Notes: generated by a model not told the origin, from the letters alone. A stretch of 64,000 nucleotides of DNA from Pseudomonas sp. PB101 (GCF_009764265.1 NZ_RWIR01000092.1:1-64000); one strand, 5' to 3'. Positions 8,521-17,767 are shown, counted from the first letter of the stretch. Translations and numbers: made by a program.

Positions 8521-9423
8521 ATGTTCGCCTCGCTGCCTCTGACCGCCCTGCGCGCCTTCGAATCCGCCTCACGCCTGTTGAGCTTCAAGGCCGCCGCCGA
8601 AGAACTGTCCGTCACGCCGACCGCGGTGTCCCATCAGATCCGCTCCCTGGAGAGTTGGCTCGGCGTGCCTTTGTTCGAGCGGCTGCCCCGCCAGGTGCGC
8701 CTGACTGATTGCGGCGAACGGCTGTTCCAGAGCCTGCACGGGGCCTTCCTCGAAGTGGCGCAAAGTGTCGATACCCTGCGCCCGCAACGCAGCAGCGCGA
8801 ACTTGACGGTCTCCACCACCGCCGCCTTCGCCGCGCTGTGGCTGGTGCCACGGCTGGGACGTTTCTACGCCCGGCACCCGAACATCAGCGTGCGCCTCGA
8901 TACCCATTGCGAAGTCATCGACCTGCATCAGGACGCCAGTGTCGATCTGGTGCTGCGCTACAGCCTCGACAATTACCCCAACCTGTATGGCCAGTGCCTG
9001 TTCGATGAGTCCTTCGGTGTCTACGGCTCCCCCGAGCAAGTGGCCCTGGCGTCGAGTCGCACACCGGTGCTGATCAGCGTGCGCTGGCACAATTCCAAGC
9101 TCTATGCCCACGGCTGGGAGGCCTGGTGCGCGCGATCCGGTGAAACATGGCTGAACGGCCAGCCCGCCGTGCGTGAATACGACGAAGAACACTACGCCCT
9201 GCAAGCCGCGATTGCCGGGCAGGGCCTGGTGTTGGCAAGCAATATTCTTGTGTCGGAGAGCGTGGCCAGTGGCCTGTTGTTGCCATACCGCAGGGACATC
9301 CAGGTCGATGGCGCCGGCTACAGCGCACTGTGCGTACCGGGGCGCGAGCGGCATCCGCCGGTTCGAGCGTTTTTTGCGTGGTTGCAGGAGGAGACTCAAT
9401 TATCCCGCCTATTTCAAAGATAG
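8521..9423 (+). CDS. LysR-family transcriptional regulator
   Basis: A 300-residue regulator of the GcvA-like LysR subgroup. The N-terminal winged helix-turn-helix (about residues 5-62; [23 protein letters not shown]) is followed by a substrate-binding domain (about 90-290). I start it at [10 protein letters not shown], where the family begins. It is divergent from azoR and the SMR gene, its likely targets. The inducer is unknown. The next downstream sequence is AT-rich and unlike this gene in composition. Confidence 0.88.
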   Translation: MFASLPLTALRAFESASRLLSFKAAAEELSVTPTAVSHQIRSLESWLGVPLFERLPRQVRLTDCGERLFQSLHGAFLEVAQSVDTLRPQRSSANLTVSTTAAFAALWLVPRLGRFYARHPNISVRLDTHCEVIDLHQDASVDLVLRYSLDNYPNLYGQCLFDESFGVYGSPEQVALASSRTPVLISVRWHNSKLYAHGWEAWCARSGETWLNGQPAVREYDEEHYALQAAIAGQGLVLASNILVSESVASGLLLPYRRDIQVDGAGYSALCVPGRERHPPVRAFFAWLQEETQLSRLFQR

Positions 9424-9662
9424 GAACCTTCGACAACTAAGCAGAGAGTGTACTTATAAAAAACCTCTGCGCCGCCCCCGCAACTCAAACTTCTAGAGAC
9501 GCCCTCAACTTTAAACCTCATTACACACCGCAGCCCTGCAAGCCAGAATACAAACCAACCAAAACATTAAAAGTAACAACATCAAAATAGACTTTATCTT
9601 TATTCAGCTTAATCTTGAGCCGCGACCAAACGATCACCAAAACTCGTTAGAAAGGATTCTAT
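9424..9662. other. AT-rich upstream region of the two-gene island
   Basis: The base composition drops sharply after the LysR stop and stays low to about 11290. I see no gene, repeat or recognisable mobile-element end in this gap. The only functional signal is an AAAGGA ribosome-binding site just before 9663. Confidence 0.5.
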
Positions 9663-10436
9663 ATGAACATTGAACAACGCTTGGAATTTATCAATACGCT
9701 CCCCCCTCTTAAACCAGAAGCCATTCGATCTCTTTTATCTCTCAATGAAACACCCACACCTCCACACGATAACAATGGCCCAAATGGATTTGTAACTCCC
9801 GACAGTGTGAACATATTTCTCCCGGGGTTCTCTGAAAGCCTCATATCAGATGTCAACCTCTGCAAACTGGTTATGCAGAATGCAGCCGACATAGAGTACC
9901 CGGATACCACACAACAGTTTGAATGGTATAAATACTACACAAAAGGATTAAGTGATCTGGGCTGGGTAATTCAAGCCAAAAATCTTCAGGACGTGACTAT
10001 CAAGGGCATAAACCTGACAATGGACCAAGTCGCCATAGATGTAATAAAAGGACTAATTGGCAACAATGCAAACTTACTGACAAACCTCGCAAAACAAGCC
10101 ATCACCGCCATCCAGGGTGATGAAAAATTGACCACGTTATTTGAATCAAATAAAAAGCTTGGAAAACAATCAAAGTTCGACATTGCCCCGGCATGGCTTG
10201 ATAGCAACGGGCAAGCGAATATGGTTTTGAACACCATCGCACTGGACAATCAGGAAAGTACAACAAGCTTCCTGTTCTGGAAGACCACCAAACAATCCAC
10301 CACCATAAAATCAGGAGCAATGCACACTTATCTGGACAACGCCATTTTTGACGGCTTGCGCGGAGAGCTACGCGAAGTCTTTTTGAACGACGCTAAATCG
10401 AAGATCAGGAAGCTCCCAAAACTAAAACCGGCCTAA
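9663..10436 (+). CDS. Hypothetical protein, first of a tandem paralogous pair (AT-rich)
   Basis: A 257-residue protein I do not recognise. No signal peptide or transmembrane helix is visible and the composition is that of a soluble protein. A central motif, W-x-x-Y-x-K-x-x-x-D-L-x-W (FEWYKYYTKGLSDLGW, about residues 80-96), and a C-terminal stretch ending FDGLRGELREVF recur in degenerate form in the next gene, so the two are probably paralogues. Its AT-rich codon use (many AAA, ATA and TTA codons) contrasts with the flanking genes and points to acquisition from elsewhere. The start has a good AAAGGA site. No function is assigned. Confidence 0.72.
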   Translation: MNIEQRLEFINTLPPLKPEAIRSLLSLNETPTPPHDNNGPNGFVTPDSVNIFLPGFSESLISDVNLCKLVMQNAADIEYPDTTQQFEWYKYYTKGLSDLGWVIQAKNLQDVTIKGINLTMDQVAIDVIKGLIGNNANLLTNLAKQAITAIQGDEKLTTLFESNKKLGKQSKFDIAPAWLDSNGQANMVLNTIALDNQESTTSFLFWKTTKQSTTIKSGAMHTYLDNAIFDGLRGELREVFLNDAKSKIRKLPKLKPA

Positions 10437-10451
10437 TGCCACATACAGGCC

Positions 10452-11207
10452 ATGTTAAAGTCGACGAAACTTGTCGACTTTAACAATCGAATATATCTGG
10501 AGTCCAAAATGCCCACCTCCAATTTAGACCTCTACATTGTCAGCGGCAATATTGTTATTTTTTCTGGAGAGCACTCCGAAAAATTCAAAAATGACATTTT
10601 ACATTCAAGCCTCACCGGCCATTTAGTAGCCGACACTAATAGCACCAACAGCGATGAGGTGTGGTCCACCTATACAAAAACTGTCGCAGACCTGAGCTGG
10701 GTGACCTGCAGCTTAGATCAAACCAACACTCGCTCCAGCGAAGAAAGTTTGTACACTATCTCGCTGCAAGCTTATGGCGATGTACTTTCAGAGAACGATC
10801 GACAAACACTTGACCATGCGTTTTCCGTACTGAAGGAGCAGCCCAAGGATTCGCCATCAATATTGGCCCTAACTACCCGCTTTAACGCTCACACAACTAC
10901 AAGCTACCAGGATAACAAAAAAGGCGACACTTCAGAAAAAAAGACGAGCACTGGCATCCTATTGACCTTTATCAACCACGAAAAAACCGTGCACACACTG
11001 AGAATTACTATCGAGAGCGGTCAATATCTCGATATCGGCATTTTGAACAACCCTGTGCTCGATACAACCAACAAAGATGACTTTAATACCTGGCTATTAT
11101 CCAGCACTTTTGACGAGTCCACGTACGAAGACCTCAGAGTTGACGTTGACGCATATCTCGATAACAGTATTACTGCCGAAATAATTCGAATCCAAGATTC
11201 TCGGTAA
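10452..11207 (+). CDS. Hypothetical protein, second of the paralogous pair (AT-rich)
   Basis: A protein of 251 residues, or 232 if it starts at the ATG at 10509 (MPTSNLDLYIV). It is soluble in character with no recognisable domain. It shares with the preceding gene an early NIVIFSGEHSE-like strand, a W-x-x-Y-x-K-x-x-x-D-L-x-W motif (VWSTYTKTVADLSW) and a C-terminal segment around STFDESTYEDLR. It follows the first gene by 15 bp and has the same low GC, so the two are likely an operon acquired together. It ends just before a hairpin. No function can be given from sequence alone. Confidence 0.68.
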   Translation: MLKSTKLVDFNNRIYLESKMPTSNLDLYIVSGNIVIFSGEHSEKFKNDILHSSLTGHLVADTNSTNSDEVWSTYTKTVADLSWVTCSLDQTNTRSSEESLYTISLQAYGDVLSENDRQTLDHAFSVLKEQPKDSPSILALTTRFNAHTTTSYQDNKKGDTSEKKTSTGILLTFINHEKTVHTLRITIESGQYLDIGILNNPVLDTTNKDDFNTWLLSSTFDESTYEDLRVDVDAYLDNSITAEIIRIQDSR

Positions 11208-11246
11208 TTTTTTGGCACCGACAAAAAGAAACCTTATACAGGCAGC

Positions 11247-11278
11247 ACAGCACTTCGAGATACTTAGTGAAGTGCTGT
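11247..11278 (+). terminator. Hairpin after the AT-rich gene pair
   Basis: The perfect 10-bp inverted repeat ACAGCACTTC / GAAGTGCTGT with a 12-base loop lies 40 bp after the second island gene and before the convergent asmA-type gene. It lacks a strong T-tract, so termination strength is uncertain. Confidence 0.45.
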
Positions 11279-11296
11279 AGGATCATAGAATTGGCG

Positions 11297-13366
11297 TCAG
11301 TACTCCACAGTCTTCGGCGCCTTGCCCGCCTTCATCTGCTCCAACAATGGCGCACATTGATTCGGCTCGCCCCCACTCGGAGCCACCAGCGCCAGCAACC
11401 CTGCCGCTGGTGCGGCGATCACGCCCAGCGCCACCATCCCGGCGCCGCGCAGTATCAGCGGCACGGCCTTGACCCCGGCATCGGGCTTGATGAACTTGCC
11501 GCGCACATACAGCGGCGAGCGCAATGAAATCAGGCGCCAGCCCTTGGATTCCGGGGTGATGGTCAGGTCCAGTTGTTCGGTCGCCATGTTCGCGGTGCCG
11601 TCGATGTAGACGATGGCGTTCTCGGTGTCGAACACAAACAGGCGAGTAGTTGCCAGGCCGGACTGGATACCGAAGTCGGCCGCCGCGCAGTTGATCTTCA
11701 CTTCCTTGTCGCCAAAGATCTTGCCGACCACATAGTTGCCGACGTTCAGCCCCGCCAGTTCCATCAGTTCGCGACTGATGGCGCCATCGTTGATGATCAT
11801 CTTCAAATTGCCATTGGCGCTGCCCAGCAGCTTGGCCACCGAGTTGCCGCGTCCGGTGATATCCGCGTCGCCATTGAGTTCGCCAAAACTGGTTTTCATC
11901 GGCTCAAAACCGGGGAACAGCTGTTTGAGCTTGAAACCTCGCGCCGTGAGCCTGGCCTTGCCTTCCAGGGGATCGGTATGGCCATTCAGGCGAATCTGCG
12001 CATCCAGCTTGCCGCCGGCCACGCCGAAGCGCAGCGGCTCGAGGCTGAGCACGCCATCGGTGAGCACCAGATGGGTATAAAGGTCGTTGAACGGCAGTTT
12101 TTCACTGTGCACGATGCGCTTGCCGGTGAACTCGACATCGGCGTCCATATCGCGCCAGCGATCGGTCTTGAACTCTTCGACCGGCAGCACTTTGTCCGTC
12201 GGTTGTTTACTTTCACCACCACGGGCCTTCTGCTCGGCGTTGGAGTCGGCGCCAATCAGCGGCGCGAGGTCCGCGAACAGCAATTGATTGGACAGCAATG
12301 AGCCGCTGAGTTTTGGCCGTGGCTGACTGGCCACATAAGTCAGATTGCCGTGGATGTCGCTCTCGCCGATCTTGCCGTTGAAGTCTTCATAGCGAAACTG
12401 CGCGCCACCGGTGTCATGCAGCTTGGCGACCAGGTGGCCGTCGGTGGCATAGGGGGGTGTATCCGGCAGGATCACGCCGGTCAGCGGGTAGAGGTTGCCC
12501 AGGCTGGTGCCGGCCAGTTTCAGGCGCAGGTCCAGAGCGCCGAGATTCAGCGGATCAGTCAGGGTGCCCGCCAGTTCGACGCTGGAATCAGCGATCTTCA
12601 CCTGGGCCTGAAGCGGAAACGGCCGCGCCGAGTCCTGCAGCGCCAACAGCCCGCCAATCTTGCCCTGGCCCGCAAGTTTCTGGCCGTGGTACTGGCCGTT
12701 GACCTTGAGGGCGAACGCGTAATCCTGGGGGGACGAGCCCTTTTCCTGCGCGGTTTTCGCCGCTTTGTCGCCGACGATGTCGCTGAACGGAATCGGCTTG
12801 CCCAACGGATCGATCAGCACATCGAGTTGAGTCTTCAGGTTCTGGTCGTCGAGCATGACGCGGCCCTTGTCGAAACCGATCGCGCCGATATCCACCACCC
12901 AGCTGGAAGGCTCGGCGTTCGGATCTTTCGGGTCGAACTTGAACGTCCAGTTGGCGCGCCCGTCCGCCAGGCGTTGCAGCCGGGCATTCGGTTCGGTGAG
13001 GTCGATACGCGGAATCACCACCCGCTGCGCCAGCAATGCCAAGGGTGAAATACGCAGTTCTACCCGCTTGAGGGTGACCATCTGCGGCTGTTTCGACCAG
13101 TCCGGGTTGCCCAGGCTGAGATCCTCGGCCACCACGTGGGGCCACGGCACCCAGGCGCGCCAGCCGCTTTCATCGGGCTCGGACTGCCAGACCACCGACA
13201 GATTGCCGTTGATGGCAAAAGCACGGTGCAACTCTTCGGAAACTTTGGCATTGAGCGGCGGTTTGATCCGGTTCCAGTCGAAGAACACGAGGATCAATAC
13301 CAGCACCACCAGCAAGGTCAGAAAAGTGGAAAGGGTCCAGACAAACGTCTTTTGGGTGCGCGTCAT
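11297..13366 (-). CDS. AsmA-family protein
   Basis: A 689-residue envelope protein with one N-terminal transmembrane anchor (about residues 10-30, FVWTLSTFLTLLVVLVLILV) and a long periplasmic part. The N-terminal AsmA domain (IDLTEPNARLQRLADGRANW) and the C-terminal AsmA_2-like region (ANGNLKMIINDGAISRELMELAGLN) identify the family. AsmA-like proteins are related to the bridge-like lipid-transfer proteins and are linked to phospholipid movement to the outer membrane. The start at MTRTQKTF gives the anchor at the proper distance. It appears monocistronic; which of several Pseudomonas AsmA paralogues this is remains open. Confidence 0.86.
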   Translation of the reverse strand: MTRTQKTFVWTLSTFLTLLVVLVLILVFFDWNRIKPPLNAKVSEELHRAFAINGNLSVVWQSEPDESGWRAWVPWPHVVAEDLSLGNPDWSKQPQMVTLKRVELRISPLALLAQRVVIPRIDLTEPNARLQRLADGRANWTFKFDPKDPNAEPSSWVVDIGAIGFDKGRVMLDDQNLKTQLDVLIDPLGKPIPFSDIVGDKAAKTAQEKGSSPQDYAFALKVNGQYHGQKLAGQGKIGGLLALQDSARPFPLQAQVKIADSSVELAGTLTDPLNLGALDLRLKLAGTSLGNLYPLTGVILPDTPPYATDGHLVAKLHDTGGAQFRYEDFNGKIGESDIHGNLTYVASQPRPKLSGSLLSNQLLFADLAPLIGADSNAEQKARGGESKQPTDKVLPVEEFKTDRWRDMDADVEFTGKRIVHSEKLPFNDLYTHLVLTDGVLSLEPLRFGVAGGKLDAQIRLNGHTDPLEGKARLTARGFKLKQLFPGFEPMKTSFGELNGDADITGRGNSVAKLLGSANGNLKMIINDGAISRELMELAGLNVGNYVVGKIFGDKEVKINCAAADFGIQSGLATTRLFVFDTENAIVYIDGTANMATEQLDLTITPESKGWRLISLRSPLYVRGKFIKPDAGVKAVPLILRGAGMVALGVIAAPAAGLLALVAPSGGEPNQCAPLLEQMKAGKAPKTVEY

Positions 13367-13752
13367 TGCACAGGGCTCCTGATACGACTGAGCGCCCCGA
13401 CTGCGGCGCACATGTGAAACGGTGAACCGGAAGCGGCTCGCCATGAAGTCTACGACTGATAAAAACACGGCAGGTTTAATCGAAAGACCGATTTCGCCGA
13501 ATTCAGCCAGTCCAATACTGACCCATCAGTCATCCAGCGTTACCGGCCCCGCACTTTTGCATGGCACAGGTGAGTCGAAAATACCCAAACCGGTGCAAGA
13601 CAACTCGCCGGAAACGCCCGATCTAGAGCCTGCGCAGCAAACAATCAATTCCGTTGATTATTACCATTGCGTTTATGAACTTTTATATCGACTTATCGAG
13701 AGTAGCATTGTCCTCGTACCCACTTTTTCGCCCCCCCAAGGAGCAAACAATC
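13367..13752. other. Intergenic region between divergent asmA-type and repeat-protein genes
   Basis: This gap holds the promoters of two divergent genes, neither clearly readable. An AAGGAG ribosome-binding site at about 13738 serves the repeat protein. An overlapping open frame (13443-13775) has no ribosome-binding site and an amino-acid mix unlike a folded protein, so I do not call it. Confidence 0.4.
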
Positions 13753-14181
13753 ATGAAACGCCAATTACTGCTTAGCCTTACCCTCTCAATGCTGGCCAGC
13801 ACCGCTTTTGCACTGCCTGCCGCTGACCAGGCGACTCCTCAAGTGAAAGACAGCCGCTCCGTGTTCAGCCAGACCATCGCCGCCGATGGTTCCGACCGCA
13901 CTCCTCAAGGCCAGACCCTTGCCGAAGGCGGTAACGATCGCCTGAAAGAAAAAGGCCTAATCACTCAGGATGGCTCGGACCGTACTCCACAAGGTCAGAC
14001 CCTGGCTGCTGACGGTTCCGACCGCACCCCACAAGGTCAGACCCTCGCTGCCGACGGTTCCGACCGCACCCCACAAGGCCAGACCCTGGCTGCCGACGGT
14101 TCGGATCGCACGCCACAAGGTCAGACCCTCGCTGAAGGCGGTGGTGACCGTGTGATCGAACGCAACAGCGCCCTGAGCTAA
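13753..14181 (+). CDS. Secreted protein with 14-residue tandem repeats (DGSDRTPQGQTLA)
   Basis: A 142-residue protein: a signal peptide (residues 1-20, ending AFA), a short linker, then five copies of DGSDRTPQGQTLA. One copy stands alone (about residues 44-56), followed by a diverged unit (EGGNDRLKEKGLITQ). The other four follow as 42-bp DNA repeats, with a closing EGGGDRVIERNSALS. Composition is highly polar, with no cysteine and little hydrophobic residue, so it is probably disordered and periplasmic or secreted. The DGSDR core has a loose likeness to acidic calcium-binding loops, but that is only a resemblance. A strong terminator follows. Function unknown. Confidence 0.82.
   Translation: MKRQLLLSLTLSMLASTAFALPAADQATPQVKDSRSVFSQTIAADGSDRTPQGQTLAEGGNDRLKEKGLITQDGSDRTPQGQTLAADGSDRTPQGQTLAADGSDRTPQGQTLAADGSDRTPQGQTLAEGGGDRVIERNSALS
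13967..14140 (+). repeat. In-frame 42-bp tandem repeats
   Basis: Four head-to-tail units of 42 bp encode DGSDRTPQGQTLAA. The copies are near-identical with scattered synonymous changes, so copy number is likely to vary between strains through slippage or recombination. Confidence 0.85.
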
Positions 14182-14198
14182 GCCCCATGGCCGCCCAG

Positions 14199-14229
14199 AA
14201 AAAAAGCCCAATCCCCGGATTGGGCTTTT
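14199..14229 (+). terminator. Rho-independent terminator of the repeat-protein gene
   Basis: The stem AAGCCCAATCC / GGATTGGGCTT has a very short loop, with an A-run before and a T-run after, so it could work in both directions. It isolates the repeat gene from desT. Confidence 0.85.
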
Positions 14230-14352
14230 GACTTTCCAGCGGTCCGCTTGATCGATATCACATTTCCCCGCTTGATCCCCCACAGGCGTTCGACGCCGGC
14301 AAAGCCGATTTGCTAGAGTGCGCCGCGTCCCGTCCAGAAAAACACCCTTGCG

Positions 14353-14985
14353 ATGCTGCCCCGCGCCGAACAGAAACAACAAACCCGTAACGCCCTGATG
14401 GACGCTGCCCGGCGCCTGATGGACGGCGGCCGAGGATTCGGCAGCCTGAGCCTGCGTGAAGTCGCGAAAACCGCCGGTATCGTACCGACCGGTTTCTACC
14501 GTCATTTCGCCGATATGGATGAACTGGGCCTGGTGCTGGTCAGCGAAGTCGGCCAGACCTTCCGCGAAACCATTCGCCTGGTACGACACAACGAATTCGT
14601 GATGGGCGGCATCATCGATGCCTCGGTGCGGATCTTTCTCGACGTGGTCAGTGCCAACCGTTCGCAGTTCCTGTTTCTCGCCCGCGAGCAATACGGCGGT
14701 TCGCTGCCGGTGCGCAAGGCCATCGGCCGCTTGCGTGAAGGCATCAGTTCGGACCTCGCGGCGGATTTGTCATTGATGCCCAAGCTGCAGCATCTGGGCA
14801 TCGCCGACCTGAGCGTCATGGCGGACCTGATCGTCAAAAGCGTGTTCGCCACCCTGCCGGACATCATCGATCCGCCCGCCGAGGCCTTGCCCGAACACCT
14901 GACGCCCCAGGCTAAAATCACCCAGCAGTTGCGGTTTATCTTTATCGGCCTCAAACATTGGCAAGGGCTTGGCAGCACCGAATAA
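14353..14985 (+). CDS. desT: TetR-family fatty-acid desaturation regulator DesT
   Basis: A 210-residue TetR/FabR-type repressor. The helix-turn-helix is at about residues 30-55 (SLREVAKTAGIVPTGFYRHFADMDEL). The C-terminal ligand domain senses acyl-CoA in the DesT/FabR family and adjusts the ratio of saturated to unsaturated fatty acids. Assignment rests on family resemblance and on position: in P. aeruginosa desT directly precedes ureE, as here. The desaturase genes desB/desC, which lie next to desT in P. aeruginosa, are not in the adjacent sequence of this window, so here DesT would act at a distance. Confidence 0.82.
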   Translation: MLPRAEQKQQTRNALMDAARRLMDGGRGFGSLSLREVAKTAGIVPTGFYRHFADMDELGLVLVSEVGQTFRETIRLVRHNEFVMGGIIDASVRIFLDVVSANRSQFLFLAREQYGGSLPVRKAIGRLREGISSDLAADLSLMPKLQHLGIADLSVMADLIVKSVFATLPDIIDPPAEALPEHLTPQAKITQQLRFIFIGLKHWQGLGSTE

Positions 14986-15011
14986 ACCTGCGGGAGCTTC
15001 ATCGCCTCAAC

Positions 15012-15041
15012 TTGGTGCGCAAATCAAAAACAGCGCACCAA
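15012..15041. promoter_or_regulatory. Inverted repeat at enhancer distance upstream of the ure promoter
   Basis: TTGGTGCGC-N12-GCGCACCAA is centred about 115 bp before the predicted ureE transcription start. Each arm contains the NtrC half-site GCACC, although in the opposite order from the usual TGCACC-N5-GGTGCA. That distance suits an RpoN enhancer. It could instead be a desT terminator hairpin, but it lacks a T-run. Confidence 0.4.
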
Positions 15042-15113
15042 CTTCATCCAAAACCCCTTCCCCTCGCAACTTATCCGACCCATCCCACAGCCATTTCCTA
15101 CACATCGCGTCGA

Positions 15114-15130
15114 TTGGCAAGCCCCTTGCT
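15114..15130 (+). promoter_or_regulatory. Sigma-54 (RpoN) -24/-12 promoter of ureEFG-hupE
   Basis: TTGGCAAGCCCCTTGCT matches the consensus TGGCACR-N4-TTGCW at all fixed positions but one, with the invariant GG and GC separated by exactly 10 bases. It lies 36 bp before the ureE start codon, predicting transcription from about 15141 under nitrogen control. Confidence 0.75.
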
Positions 15131-15165
15131 CTAGCCTGAGCAATGTCCATTGCTGGAGCCTTCCG

Positions 15166-15666
15166 ATGCTGGTGATTCACCGCAGAATCGACCCTCAACC
15201 CGTTTGGGCCGCCGAACTGCACCTGACGTTCGAAGCCCGCAGCAAAAGCCGTTTGCGCTGTTTCAGTGCCGAGGGCGAAGACGTCGGAATGTTTTTGGAG
15301 CGCGGCCAGCCGCCGTTGTTTGACGGCGAATGCCTGCGAGCCGAAGACGGGCGGATCGTGCGTGTCTGCGCCCGTCCCGAACAATTGCTGCACGTGACCT
15401 GCGCCAACGCTTTCGAACTGACCCGTGCGGCCTATCACCTGGGCAACCGCCATGTCGCCCTGCAAGTTGGCGACGGCTGGTTGCGCCTGCTCGACGACTA
15501 CGTGCTCAAGGCCATGCTCGAACAACTCGGTGCCGTTGCCGTGAACATCGAAGCGCCGTTCCAGCCGGAACACGGTGCCTATGGCGGCGGCCACCATCAT
15601 TCGCGCCACGGTGATGAAGACTTCAACTACGCGCCGAAACTGCACCAGTTCGGCGTACGCCCATGA
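15166..15666 (+). CDS. ureE: Urease accessory protein UreE (nickel chaperone)
   Basis: A 166-residue metallochaperone that delivers Ni(II) to the urease apoprotein through the UreFGD complex in the cytoplasm. The N-terminal peptide-binding domain (about 1-75) and the C-terminal metal-binding domain (about 76-145) are recognisable, the latter with GNRHVALQV containing the conserved interface histidine. The tail is His-rich (GGGHHHSRHGDED), giving extra nickel sites. Its stop codon overlaps the ureF start (ATGA). The urease structural genes ureABC and ureD are not in the window; in Pseudomonas they commonly form a separate cluster. Confidence 0.95.
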   Translation: MLVIHRRIDPQPVWAAELHLTFEARSKSRLRCFSAEGEDVGMFLERGQPPLFDGECLRAEDGRIVRVCARPEQLLHVTCANAFELTRAAYHLGNRHVALQVGDGWLRLLDDYVLKAMLEQLGAVAVNIEAPFQPEHGAYGGGHHHSRHGDEDFNYAPKLHQFGVRP

Positions 15667-16337
15667 ACCCGGCCTGGGCGCTGTTGCGCCTGGCCAGTCC
15701 GCAATTGCCGATTGGCGGCTACAGCTACTCCCAGGGGCTGGAAATGGCCGTGGATAACGGCCGCGTTCATGACCCCGACAGCGCCCGACGCTGGATCAGC
15801 GATCAACTGCTGTTGAACCTGGCGCGTTTCGAAGCGCCATTGCTGCTGGCTCATTGCGTGGCTGCAACGGCAGAAAACTGGGACGAACTGCTGCAACGCT
15901 GCGAAGAACACCGCGCCAGCCGCGAAACCCGCGAACTGCATCAGGAGAGCCGGCAGATGGGCTACTCGTTGCAGCAATTGCTCAATGGCTTGCCGGAACT
16001 CGACGCTCCTGCTCGCGCATTTCTCCAACAACGCGCCGAGCCCCATCTGGCCCTGGGTTGGGCGTTGGCCGCGCGCGCCTGGCAGATCAACCCGCAGGAC
16101 GCCCTGGCCGCGTGGCTATGGAGCTGGCTGGAAAACCAGTTGGCGGTGTTGATGAAAACCTTGCCATTGGGCCAGCAAGCCGCCCAGCGCCTGACCAGCG
16201 AACTGTTGCCGCTGCTTCAACAAGCCCAACACAACGCCACGCAAATCGATCCCGACCATTACGGCAGCGCCGCTTTCGGCCTGTCCCTGGCGTGTATGGC
16301 CCATGAGCGCCAATACAGCCGTCTGTTCCGTTCCTAG
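15663..16337 (+). CDS. ureF: Urease accessory protein UreF
   Basis: A 224-residue all-helical protein that acts with UreD and UreG as activator and fidelity factor during nickel insertion into urease. The conserved opening ([20 protein letters not shown]) and the conserved C-terminal region with [22 protein letters not shown], the segment that contacts UreG/UreD in known structures, are intact. Length is normal for the family. It overlaps ureE by four bases, so translation is probably coupled, and lies 23 bp upstream of ureG. Confidence 0.95.
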   Translation: MNPAWALLRLASPQLPIGGYSYSQGLEMAVDNGRVHDPDSARRWISDQLLLNLARFEAPLLLAHCVAATAENWDELLQRCEEHRASRETRELHQESRQMGYSLQQLLNGLPELDAPARAFLQQRAEPHLALGWALAARAWQINPQDALAAWLWSWLENQLAVLMKTLPLGQQAAQRLTSELLPLLQQAQHNATQIDPDHYGSAAFGLSLACMAHERQYSRLFRS

Positions 16338-16360
16338 GGCCCCTTGTTTTGGAGAATCAC

Positions 16361-16975
<615 letters not shown>

Positions 16976-17002
16976 TCACGATTTCAACAAGGAAGCTTAC
17001 CC

Positions 17003-17575
17003 ATGACACTCAAACGCATTCTCGGCGCCCTGGCCCTGCTGCTGACGCCGGCCCTCGCCTTCGCCCATCCGGGGCACGGCGACAATGGCTTGGTCGCTGG
17101 TATCAGCCATCCGATCGGTGGTCTCGATCATTTGCTGGCGATGCTCGCGGTCGGTCTGTGGGCGGCGCAACAGCAAGGTGCTGCACGTTGGGCGCTGCCG
17201 TGCACGTTCGTTGGCACCATGTTGATCGGCGGGATGTTGGGTTTTGAAGGGTTGAACCTGCCGGCGCTGGAAAGCGGGATTGCTGCTTCCGTCCTGGCTT
17301 TGGGCCTGGCGGTTGCGTTGGCAGTGCGTCCACCGTTGGTGTTGGCAGTGGGTGCGACGGCGTTGTTTGCGTTGTTCCATGGCGTGGCGCATGGTCTTGA
17401 GCTGCCGGCCATGTCGAGTCCATGGGCGTATGCCGCAGGGTTTGTCGCGGCGACAGCGGTGTTGCATGCGGCGGGTTATGTGCTGGTGCGGGTGTTGCCG
17501 CAGGCTGCAGCGCCGTTGGTTCGTCTGGCGGGTGCAGCCTCGGCGGCGACCGGGGTGTGGTTGCTGGCGGGCTAG
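17003..17575 (+). CDS. hupE: HupE/UreJ-family nickel permease
   Basis: A 190-residue membrane protein with an N-terminal signal-like segment (ending AFA) and about six transmembrane helices. The family signature HPGHGD...HPIGGLDHLLAMLAVGLWAA is at residues 23-55 and supplies His/Asp ligands for Ni(II) uptake across the inner membrane. It follows ureG by 27 bp on the same strand, so it most likely feeds nickel to the UreE/UreG pathway. The P. aeruginosa urease accessory cluster has a similar gene in the same place. Confidence 0.9.
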   Translation: MTLKRILGALALLLTPALAFAHPGHGDNGLVAGISHPIGGLDHLLAMLAVGLWAAQQQGAARWALPCTFVGTMLIGGMLGFEGLNLPALESGIAASVLALGLAVALAVRPPLVLAVGATALFALFHGVAHGLELPAMSSPWAYAAGFVAATAVLHAAGYVLVRVLPQAAAPLVRLAGAASAATGVWLLAG

Positions 17576-17598
17576 TTCTCCAGTACCTGAACTGGCCT

Positions 17599-17692
17599 CA
17601 TCGCGGGCAAGCCCGCTCCCACAGGGTTTCTGGTGTGAATGAAATCCATGCCACACAGCAAACTACTGTGGGAGCTGGCTTGCCAGCGATGG
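17599..17692. repeat. REPIN, heterotypic
   Basis: Left arm core gcgggcaagcccgc, right arm core gctggcttgccagc, with gctcccacag / ctgtgggagc flanks. The two palindromes belong to different sequence subtypes. It lies downstream of hupE. Confidence 0.85.
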
Positions 17693-17767
17693 CGGCCGGA
17701 CAAACACCACAACTCTCAGGCCTGCTAACATGTCGCGCAATCGCCCCTGCCGTGACGACGCCAGCCA

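Noticed and set aside
9424-11296. AT-rich stretch considered as part of a prophage or integrative element
   Set aside because: No integrase, phage structural gene, attachment repeat or tRNA is next to it; only two non-phage-like genes are present.
13443-13775. A frame of about 110 codons before the repeat-protein gene
   Set aside because: No ribosome-binding site, overlap with the true start and leader of the secreted repeat protein, and a translation rich in Ser/Pro/Thr without any folded-domain character.
13967-14140. Regular 42-bp repeats considered as a CRISPR array
   Set aside because: The units are contiguous with no unique spacers and are in frame with a secreted protein; no cas genes are nearby.
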